This document shows positions 1 to 5,568 of a DNA stretch of 7,033 nucleotides, piece by piece; positions within the stretch are counted from its first letter, which is position 1, and each line of letters opens with the position of its first letter. The stretch is from NCBI GenBank assembly GCA_902772945.1, contig CACYCU010000136.1, forward strand, positions 1 to 7,033. Reading direction: 5' to 3'. A program made the translations under genes and the position numbers. A model generated the notes under the pieces. It did no database searches, was not told where the DNA came from, and saw nothing but the letters and a program-made list of their open reading frames with translations. Origin of the DNA: an uncultured bacterium (GTDB lineage Bacteria > Cyanobacteriota > Vampirovibrionia > Gastranaerophilales > Gastranaerophilaceae).

Positions 1-638
1 CAATTTCTCTATGTTATATATTTGCTGTTTGTGAAATAAATTCTATTTATGGAACAATGCAGGATTTTAATAAATACATGATTTATGTAATATTAGGATT
101 AATTTATGCTTTGCAAACAAAGAAAATATATATAAATACAAATTTTGCGTTATTTAATGTGGCAAGCTTGATAATTGGCGGATTTTCGATATTATCATTA
201 TTATCAAATTCATATAATTATCCACAAGGTTATATAACAATAGTTAATTTTAGAAGTTTGGCATATATTACTTTGGTTTCGGCTTGTGTGATATTTGCAA
301 AATGGGAAAAACTGGATATATATAAATATCTTGCTGTTATATTCGGATTTCTTTTATGTCATATAGAAAGTGTCGGATTAACAAAAATGTATGGCGATGA
401 ATATCAATATGTTATTTCGCTTGTTTGGGTACTATATTCCGGAATTATAACTACATTCGGTATTATTAAGAACAAAGATTATTTAAAATATTCAGGTATA
501 GTTTTGAGTGTTTTAACTATTGCGAGAATATTTATGTATGATCTCGCAAAAGTGGACATGTTGTACAAACTTGTAATTTGTCTGGCATTGGGCATAATTT
601 TAATGTTTGTATCATATGTTTATGCAAAGAGAAAATAA
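1..638 (+). CDS. C-terminal part of a multi-pass membrane protein, DUF2339-like (5' end outside the window)
   Basis: The reading frame is open from base 3, before the first ATG at 57, so the gene almost certainly begins upstream of the window and that ATG (inside GT-MQDF) is an internal methionine. No ribosome binding site precedes it. The visible part (about 211 residues) is nearly all hydrophobic helices. Counting from the ATG, they lie near residues 8-20, 29-50, 61-82, 90-105, 117-137, 144-163 and 168-190, with a basic AKRK end. The last two helices, with ARIFMYDL followed by a YKLV...G..L..VSYVYAKR pattern, match my memory of the C-terminus of the large DUF2339 predicted membrane proteins. 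Their function is unknown; they are very long polytopic envelope proteins. The gene converges on proA: its TAA (636-638) touches the complement of the proA stop. Membrane protein is certain, the family is a moderately firm guess. Confidence 0.7.
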   Translation, partial: ISLCYIFAVCEINSIYGTMQDFNKYMIYVILGLIYALQTKKIYINTNFALFNVASLIIGGFSILSLLSNSYNYPQGYITIVNFRSLAYITLVSACVIFAKWEKLDIYKYLAVIFGFLLCHIESVGLTKMYGDEYQYVISLVWVLYSGIITTFGIIKNKDYLKYSGIVLSVLTIARIFMYDLAKVDMLYKLVICLALGIILMFVSYVYAKRK

Positions 639-1889
639 CTACAAATCTTTGTGATGAAATTGTTTCTCGCCTGAAACGTAATCACTTACAATATCTCCGT
701 TACCGGATAATTTATATTTGTAAATAGTTAAACCTTCTAAACCGACAGGGCCTCTGGCATGTGTTTTGTTGGTTGAAATTCCAACTTCCGCACCGAAGCC
801 ATAGCGAAAACCGTCTGCAAATCTCGTTGATACATTATGATAAACACCTGCTGAATCAACTTTGTTCATGAATTTTTCAGCATTATCGGGGTTTGTTGTG
901 ATTATGCAATCCGTGTGTCCCGAACCGTATTTGTTTATATGTTCAATTGCCTCTTCTACATTTTTAACTGTTTTAAATGCTAAAATTTTATCTCCATACT
1001 CAAAAGACCAGCTGTCAGGTTTGTCTATAAGTTCAATATTTGATTGTTTTAGAGCTTCAAGCAGGGTGTTTTTCGAGGTAAATTTTTCGTGAATTAATAA
1101 AGTCTCAACAGAATTGCATGCACTTGGATATTGAGTTTTTGCATCTGTTACAATTTTTATTGCCATATTCAAATCTGCCGATTCATCAACAAAGATATGA
1201 CAAATTCCGTCAGCGTGTCCCAAAACAGGAATTTTTGTATTTTCTTTGATAAATTTTACAAGTTTGTTTCCGCCTCTCGGTATAATCAAATTTATGTATT
1301 TATCGCATTTAAGCATTTCTGCAACGTCATCACGTGTAAATACTTGTTGAATAACATTTAGAGGAAAACCATTAATGCTATTGAGAGCAGAGTTTATAAC
1401 TGATAAAATTTCTTTGTTAGTGTTAATTGATTCTTTTCCGCCTTTTAAGATAACGGCGTTTGCTGATTTTATTGCAAGTGATGATATTTGGGCTATTACA
1501 TCAGGTCTTGCTTCAAAAATTATCCCTAAAACTCCTATTGGGCAAGAAACTTTTTGAAGTATCAAGTTGTTATCTAATTCTCTTTTCAGAAGTACTTTAT
1601 TCACCGGATCATCAAGTTTTGCAATATCACGAATTCCCTGAAGCATGTCTCTCATTTTGTTGTCGTCAAGTTTTAAACGATTAAAAGTTGATTTTGAGAG
1701 TTCTCCTGACTCAACGAGTTTTTGTGCATCTGTCAAATCTTTTTTATTTGCATCAAAAATTTTCTGTTTGTTGTTTTCAATGTATTCAGCAATTTTTAAA
1801 AGTGCCTGATTTTTAATTTCTGTAGAAAGTGAAGCAATTTTTAACGAAGCTTCCTTTGCATCCTTGGCTATTTGTATAAAATTTTGCAT
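639..1889 (-). CDS. proA: Gamma-glutamyl phosphate reductase (glutamate-5-semialdehyde dehydrogenase)
   Basis: This enzyme does the second step of proline synthesis: NADPH-dependent reduction of gamma-glutamyl phosphate to glutamate 5-semialdehyde, which cyclises for ProC. It is cytosolic and belongs to the aldehyde dehydrogenase superfamily. At 416 residues it matches the usual length (about 417 in E. coli). Visible landmarks are CPIGVLGIIFEARPD (116-130), the ILKGGKE segment (147-153), IPRGGNKL (203-210), GHADGICH (224-231), the catalytic cysteine C258 in YPSACNSVETLL, and the family signature ARGPVGLEGLTIYKYK near the C-terminus. The start is supported by an AAGGAA Shine-Dalgarno 6 nt upstream (1896-1901). 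It lies 15 bp behind proB and is certainly co-transcribed. All key residues seem intact. No proC is in the window. I saw no terminator at its 3' end. Confidence 0.97.
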   Translation of the reverse strand: MQNFIQIAKDAKEASLKIASLSTEIKNQALLKIAEYIENNKQKIFDANKKDLTDAQKLVESGELSKSTFNRLKLDDNKMRDMLQGIRDIAKLDDPVNKVLLKRELDNNLILQKVSCPIGVLGIIFEARPDVIAQISSLAIKSANAVILKGGKESINTNKEILSVINSALNSINGFPLNVIQQVFTRDDVAEMLKCDKYINLIIPRGGNKLVKFIKENTKIPVLGHADGICHIFVDESADLNMAIKIVTDAKTQYPSACNSVETLLIHEKFTSKNTLLEALKQSNIELIDKPDSWSFEYGDKILAFKTVKNVEEAIEHINKYGSGHTDCIITTNPDNAEKFMNKVDSAGVYHNVSTRFADGFRYGFGAEVGISTNKTHARGPVGLEGLTIYKYKLSGNGDIVSDYVSGEKQFHHKDL

Positions 1890-1895
1890 TATAAT

Positions 1896-1901
1896 TTCCT
1901 T
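1896..1901 (-). promoter_or_regulatory. Ribosome binding site of proA
   Basis: Reading leftward, AAGGAA lies 6 nt before the proA ATG, inside the 15-bp proB-proA gap. It fixes the proA start. It also contrasts with proB, the first gene of the same operon, which has no such site. Confidence 0.8.
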
Positions 1902-1904
1902 TTT

Positions 1905-3044
1905 TTATAACAATGTAATATTATCTCTTGTGATTATTGCATCGTAATTTTTAAAGCCTAAAATTTCCATAATGTTATCAGAATGCATTCCAAGCAGCTT
2001 CTGGCATGAATCGGAATCGTAATTGACGATACCTCTTGCTATTTCATTATTATTTTCATCTATTATAGAGATAACATCGCCTTTTTTAAATTCATTTATT
2101 ATTTTTACAACACCGATTGGAAGTAAACTTTTTTGAGCTAACAGAGCTTTTTTTGCTCCGTCATTTACAACAATTTTTCCAATGATGTTTGTAGCGTAAC
2201 CAATCCAGCGTTTTTTATCGGACATAGTTTCACGCTGAGGTAAAAACATTGTGCCTAGTTCTTCACCGTTGAATATTTTTTTGATTACATATGGAATTTT
2301 TCCGTTTGCAATCAATACTTTACCGCCAAAACGAGTAACCATTCTTGCTGCTTCAAGTTTTGTTCTCATTCCGCCTCTGCCGCCTGAGGATGCATCTGTT
2401 CCTAAGGATAAGACTTCATCAGTAACCTCTTCTACTTTTCTTATAATATTTGCGTTAGGGTTTATTTTGGGATTTTCATCATACAAACCCTCTATGTCTG
2501 ATAAAATTACCAGCAAATCAGCATCAAGTTCGCTCGCAACAAGAGCAGACAACTTATCATTGTCTGAAAAACAAACCTGCATATGCTCATAGTGAGGATC
2601 AACTTCAATTGTAGATACAGTGTCATTTTGATTAATTATAGGAACAACACCAAGCTCCAAAAGTTTGTTTAAAGTTGTTCTTAAACTTAAATATCTTTTT
2701 CTTAGTGAAAAATCATCTTCAGTCAGAAGAATCTGAGAAGACACAAGTCCGTATGTATCAAATCCGCTTTCGTATATTGACATCAATTTCCCTTGACCGA
2801 TTGCTGCACAAGCCTGCTTGAGCGCAACGCCTTCAGTACTTTCAAGTCCCAAACGTTTTTTACCCAATCCAACAGCGCCGGAAGTTACTACAATAACTTC
2901 TTTGCCCTGTTTTACAAGATGTGACAAATCTTCAATAAATGAAAATATTCTTGGTAATGAAACATAACCGTCATCACCTCTCAATATGTTTGTTCCGAAT
3001 TTAAATACTATACGTTTCGCTTTAATAAAATCTTCTCTTTTCAT
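1905..3044 (-). CDS. proB: Glutamate 5-kinase with C-terminal PUA domain
   Basis: ProB phosphorylates glutamate on the gamma-carboxylate with ATP, the committed and normally proline-inhibited step of proline synthesis. The labile product passes to ProA, encoded immediately downstream. The 379 residues fit a full-length two-domain enzyme (E. coli 367). The amino-acid kinase domain (about 1-260) shows KFGTNIL (15-21, phosphate loop), TSGAVGLGKKRLGL (54-67), INQNDTVS (137-144), FSDNDKLSALVA (159-170), SDIEGLYDENP (182-192) and GGRGGMRTKLEAA (221-233). The PUA domain follows (about 275-370), starting near KKRWIGYA and including PIGVVKI and KGDVISI. The start gives the usual spacing to the phosphate loop, and no other start codon lies between. 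There is no Shine-Dalgarno before it, and a TATAAT lies only 7 nt upstream, so the mRNA may be nearly leaderless. Confidence 0.97.
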   Translation of the reverse strand: MKREDFIKAKRIVFKFGTNILRGDDGYVSLPRIFSFIEDLSHLVKQGKEVIVVTSGAVGLGKKRLGLESTEGVALKQACAAIGQGKLMSIYESGFDTYGLVSSQILLTEDDFSLRKRYLSLRTTLNKLLELGVVPIINQNDTVSTIEVDPHYEHMQVCFSDNDKLSALVASELDADLLVILSDIEGLYDENPKINPNANIIRKVEEVTDEVLSLGTDASSGGRGGMRTKLEAARMVTRFGGKVLIANGKIPYVIKKIFNGEELGTMFLPQRETMSDKKRWIGYATNIIGKIVVNDGAKKALLAQKSLLPIGVVKIINEFKKGDVISIIDENNNEIARGIVNYDSDSCQKLLGMHSDNIMEILGFKNYDAIITRDNITLL

Positions 3045-3060
3045 AATTTAATTATAATAT
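3045..3060 (-). promoter_or_regulatory. Probable -10 region of the proBA operon, with almost no leader
   Basis: On the minus strand a perfect TATAAT lies at 3051-3056, overlapping a TATTAT at 3054-3059. The start codon A is at 3044. The -35 is ambiguous: TTGTAA sits 15 bp before TATAAT (short spacing) and TTGCAG sits 18 bp before TATTAT. With either -10, transcription would begin within a few bases of the ATG, giving a leaderless or very short-leader mRNA. This fits the absence of a Shine-Dalgarno. The AT-rich context makes a chance TATAAT possible. Confidence 0.5.
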
Positions 3061-3084
3061 AAAAACTTAATTTACAACTGCAAC

Positions 3085-3113
3085 TTGACAAAAGTTTTTG
3101 TTCCCCTTAATGT
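3085..3113 (+). promoter_or_regulatory. Probable sigma-70-type promoter of the 3148 gene
   Basis: A perfect TTGACA (3085-3090) is followed after 17 bp by TAATGT (3108-3113), which keeps the three most important -10 positions (first T, second A, last T). Transcription would start near 3120, leaving a leader of about 28 nt. The promoter points away from proB and overlaps the upstream part of the proB promoter region. Its -10 overlaps the first palindrome of the tandem pair at 3111-3144, so a protein bound there could block it. Confidence 0.55.
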
Positions 3114-3144
3114 TAGTTTAGACTAACAGTTAGGAAAGGCTAAC
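3111..3144. repeat. Two tandem palindromes GTTAG-N6-CTAAC, candidate operator or leader hairpins
   Basis: The unit GTTAG-N6-CTAAC occurs twice with a 17-bp period: 3112-3116 with 3123-3127, and 3129-3133 with 3140-3144. Both copies are followed by A. The first copy extends to a perfect 7-bp inverted repeat (TGTTAGT, 3111-3117; ACTAACA, 3122-3128). The inner arms together form a further palindrome, CTAACAGTTAG (3123-3133). The array runs from the proposed -10 to 3 bases before the ATG, and the second unit holds the Shine-Dalgarno (GAAAGG) in its loop. This arrangement suits a dimeric repressor binding two adjacent sites. It could also act as RNA hairpins that control access to the ribosome site. 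The symmetry is seen directly; the role is inferred. Confidence 0.65.
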
Positions 3145-3147
3145 AAC

Positions 3148-4167
3148 ATGAAAATAACCCCAAAATTTATAGATCAACCAATTATATTAAACAAATTGGA
3201 TAAACATATGCCATCTCTTTTGATTGGTGCAGGCGGTTTGTACGGAATTTATGATTCGGCTAAAAATTCTAAAGGGCGTGGACAAAAATTATTTAAAAAT
3301 GCAATCGTAATTTCAAGTACTATAGCAGCTTCACTTATTGGAACAAGAGGGTTAAAAATCGGAAATAAAAAGATTATAAAAGGTTTGATGGAACGCGTTT
3401 CGTTAGAAGAAATTCAAAAAAATCAGTCAAAAGCTGTTGATGAATATTTAAAAAACAACAATATACTTGATAAAAATATTTTAGATGTTTTAAAAACCGC
3501 AAGAGAAAAAGCTCTTTCATACAAACAAATTCGTATATTACTGGAAAAACTTCCTAAAAATAATTCCAGACAAAAACTTTTTGACGTTATTTTGCCGGAA
3601 AATAAAAATCTAAATTCTAAAGAAATATTATCAGAAGTAAAACGCTTGTCCCTATTAGGATTAATTCCTATTATAGGCGGAGTGGCAGGTGGTATAATCG
3701 CAGATAAATCTACACATACAAACACCAGAAAATCGACCGCAAATAAGGTCAAGGAGGGTATTTATCAGTATCTTGCAAACATATTTTTATGTAATGTAGG
3801 TGCAGGAAGTGCCCTTTTTCTTTTTGAAAAATTAGAGAACGCAAAAAAAATAAAACCGTTAACACCTATGAAAAAATTAGCAGTAATATTTGGCGGTATA
3901 TCAGTTACAGGTATAATTGGCGGAAGCTATATTGCAAATATAATTAGCAAAAAGGTTATAAATCCTCTTTTTGGTGAAAAATCCGATAAAAAAGGAATTT
4001 ATAGTGAAAGAAAACCGGAATTAGCTGATATTGCGCTTCATTCTGATGATATTGCAACTGCGGGAATATTGTCAGGTTTTAAATGGATAGAGCCTGCTTT
4101 GCCGTTTTTGTATTTTATTTCAGGTTACAGAGCAGGAATCGGGTATCGAAATAATACAAAAGAATAA
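3148..4167 (+). CDS. Multi-pass membrane protein of unknown function
   Basis: I do not recognise this 339-residue protein. Likely membrane segments lie near residues 21-37, 50-66, 166-186, 206-226, 243-266 and 302-327. Several are rich in glycine and small residues (LLIGAGGLYGIY, IPIIGGVAGGII, FGGISVTGIIGGSY), as in tightly packed helices. Between segments two and three is a soluble, lysine-rich, probably helical stretch (about 70-165). There is no clear cleavable signal peptide and no obvious enzymatic motif. The start is supported by GAAAGG (3134-3139) 8 nt upstream and by the TTGACA promoter. The gene is a single transcription unit, divergent from proBA and closed by a terminator at 4179-4197. 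Its promoter carries an unusual tandem palindrome, so its expression is probably controlled. A transporter, or a scaffold or pore-forming protein, is possible, but nothing here decides it. Confidence 0.8.
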   Translation: MKITPKFIDQPIILNKLDKHMPSLLIGAGGLYGIYDSAKNSKGRGQKLFKNAIVISSTIAASLIGTRGLKIGNKKIIKGLMERVSLEEIQKNQSKAVDEYLKNNNILDKNILDVLKTAREKALSYKQIRILLEKLPKNNSRQKLFDVILPENKNLNSKEILSEVKRLSLLGLIPIIGGVAGGIIADKSTHTNTRKSTANKVKEGIYQYLANIFLCNVGAGSALFLFEKLENAKKIKPLTPMKKLAVIFGGISVTGIIGGSYIANIISKKVINPLFGEKSDKKGIYSERKPELADIALHSDDIATAGILSGFKWIEPALPFLYFISGYRAGIGYRNNTKE

Positions 4168-4178
4168 CCTTCTTATAT

Positions 4179-4197
4179 AGCCCCTTTGGGGGCTTTT
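4179..4197 (+). terminator. Rho-independent terminator after the 3148 gene
   Basis: The 6-bp GC-rich stem AGCCCC (4179-4184) / GGGGCT (4189-4194) has a TTTG loop and is followed by a T-rich run (TTT, C, A, TTT). It begins 11 bp after the stop codon. The U-tract is short but the stem is strong. It separates the membrane-protein gene from the next plus-strand gene, which has its own promoter. Confidence 0.8.
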
Positions 4198-4227
4198 CAT
4201 TTAAATAGATGATATTATTAAAGTTTT

Positions 4228-4236
4228 TGTTATAAT
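4228..4236 (+). promoter_or_regulatory. Extended -10 promoter of the small acidic protein gene
   Basis: TGTTATAAT fits an extended -10 element (TG-N-TATAAT) exactly; the TATAAT is at 4231-4236. No good -35 is found about 17 bp upstream, as is common for extended -10 promoters. Transcription would start near 4243. This leaves about 24 nt of leader to the ATG at 4267 and only about 6 nt to the in-frame ATG at 4249, which argues for the later start. Confidence 0.65.
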
Positions 4237-4266
4237 TTACCGACAAAGATGAAAAGAGGTATTTTT

Positions 4267-4635
4267 ATGTTCAACAATGTAAACAATCCTTTTGGAAACA
4301 GGGCAGTTTCATCTTCAACATCTTCGGACAGTCAAGGCAGACGACAAAAAGAAGACCCAAAAGAAGAATTAAAAAAGTATATTGATGAGGATGAACCGGA
4401 TGAAGTTTTAATCGGCGGTCAACCGATTTTGACTGAAGAGGAAGTTCTTGCGATGACAAAAAGTTATATCGCGAATTTGAAAAATGAACATGAAGGAAAT
4501 GAAAAGGTTATTAAAAAATTAGATAATTATTTGGAAAAATTTGATGTAAAAAAATTCATGAAAAAAAATCCAAACATGACAAGTCCCGATTTTTATATGG
4601 TAATGTATAATGAGACGGAAGGGTTGGTAAAATAG
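4267..4635 (+). CDS. Small acidic hydrophilic protein of unknown function
   Basis: I know no family for this 122-residue protein. An in-frame ATG lies 18 bp upstream (4249), but the start at 4267 is preferred. GAGG (4256-4259) sits 7 nt before it, and the extended -10 promoter would start transcription only about 6 nt before the earlier ATG. The N-terminus (about 1-35) is Asn/Ser/Gln-rich and probably disordered. A strongly acidic stretch follows (KEELKKYIDEDEPDEV). The C-terminal half is charged and probably helical (EEVLAMTKSYIANLKNEHEG, then KVIKKLDNYLEKFDVKKFMK). It ends with a short segment containing MTSPDFYMVMYNE. No membrane segment, signal peptide, cysteine or metal motif is seen. 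A cytosolic protein acting through protein contacts is likely. Its TAG abuts the reversed stop of the convergent ldpA-like gene. Confidence 0.75.
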   Translation: MFNNVNNPFGNRAVSSSTSSDSQGRRQKEDPKEELKKYIDEDEPDEVLIGGQPILTEEEVLAMTKSYIANLKNEHEGNEKVIKKLDNYLEKFDVKKFMKKNPNMTSPDFYMVMYNETEGLVK

Positions 4636-5568
4636 TTACATACAGCAATTTACCAATTCTTTTGCAATTTTCAGTGCATCTTCAAATATATATTTATTAG
4701 TTAAAAAATCACTTCTTTCAATATATCTGCTAACTATTTTTCTGGCATAAGTTCCGATAGCAATTCCGTTATAATTTATTGAACACATTTTCGCAAGTTC
4801 GGCAGTTTTGGAATTTGTACCGCCTGAAAGCATTGTATAGACAGGTAACTTAGCATTTTGTATAATTTCTGCTGTTGCAACTGCTTGAAGGGTAGTTTTA
4901 TAATCATCTGCTCCTCCGCTCATTGGATAGCCGTCTGCTTGAACAATTGTTGTAAATTCTTCTCGATTTTCTATCATTTTCTTTATACGATTAAGCATTT
5001 TTTCTTCGGAAAGTTTTCCTCTTGCTGTACATATGCTTAAAATTCCTTCAAAATGATTATTAATACAGGCCCATTTGGCAAAAGCTTCATTATCATCTTC
5101 ATTCATTGCATGAAGTTCAATACAGTCAATTCCCTTTTCAATTAATGGAGGAAGGACTTCGTTCAAATTTTTTGTTTCCGATGTAAAAGATATTGCGTTA
5201 TGTTTGCATACCGAATAGCATTTGCCGCATCCTATACAGCGTATGATATTAACCTTGCTGTTTCTTATTGTTTTTTGGGGACAAATTTCTTCGCATTTAC
5301 GGCATTCTGAACATTTTTCAAAATCAATTTCGGCTTTTCTTATGTGCGGATCTCCTTGGATACCAACACTTACGCATAAATATCCTTCTCTATCTTCTAA
5401 TCCTTGTTTTGCAGCATCTACAATTTCAGGTTTGGCTGATAAATCAAAGAATTTGCATCCTGCTGTTGAATATAATTTTACAAGTTTTTCAACTTCAACA
5501 GCATCTTCATTACCTGCGCCGCAAACAAGTTTGAAACATTTTTTTGAGTCCAAAAGCTCTCTTAACAT
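4636..5568 (-). CDS. ldpA: LdpA-like protein with two [4Fe-4S] clusters
   Basis: This 310-residue protein closely resembles cyanobacterial LdpA (light-dependent period A). LdpA is an iron-sulfur protein that reports cellular redox state to the circadian clock through KaiA and CikA. The N-terminus (FKLVCGAGNED, 12-22; then LYSTAGCKFFDLSAKPEIVDAA, 32-53) matches the LdpA pattern of a TIM-barrel-like start, as does GDPHIRKAEID (72-82). Two ferredoxin motifs follow: C86-C89-C92-C96-P and C111-C114-C117-C121, each CxxCxxCxxxC. The C-terminal half carries VQADGYPMSG (209-218), LSGGTNSKT (247-255) and GIAIGTYARKIVS (268-280), all recalled from LdpA. It is somewhat shorter than the roughly 350-residue cyanobacterial proteins. 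The start overlaps the upstream hydrolase stop (TAATG), with GGTGAG just before, so translation is probably coupled. Homology is well supported. A clock role here is not: no kai gene is in view, and a redox-sensing or electron-transfer role is safer. Confidence 0.85.
   Translation of the reverse strand: MLRELLDSKKCFKLVCGAGNEDAVEVEKLVKLYSTAGCKFFDLSAKPEIVDAAKQGLEDREGYLCVSVGIQGDPHIRKAEIDFEKCSECRKCEEICPQKTIRNSKVNIIRCIGCGKCYSVCKHNAISFTSETKNLNEVLPPLIEKGIDCIELHAMNEDDNEAFAKWACINNHFEGILSICTARGKLSEEKMLNRIKKMIENREEFTTIVQADGYPMSGGADDYKTTLQAVATAEIIQNAKLPVYTMLSGGTNSKTAELAKMCSINYNGIAIGTYARKIVSRYIERSDFLTNKYIFEDALKIAKELVNCCM

Noticed and set aside
862..1684. Several 60-76 codon open frames on the plus strand inside proA
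   Set aside because: They lie antisense to an intact, highly conserved proA, have no ribosome sites, and their translations resemble no protein.
2251..2592. A 113-codon open frame on the plus strand inside proB
   Set aside because: It is the antisense shadow of the conserved ProB kinase core; its Pro/Ser-rich translation is what such shadows give.
4160..4174. Small inverted repeat AAGAA/TTCTT around the stop of the 3148 gene
   Set aside because: It is weak and AT-rich; the GC-rich hairpin immediately after it is the convincing terminator.
4249..4266. ATG at 4249 as the start of the small acidic protein
   Set aside because: The Shine-Dalgarno lies downstream of it, spaced for the ATG at 4267, and the promoter would leave almost no leader.
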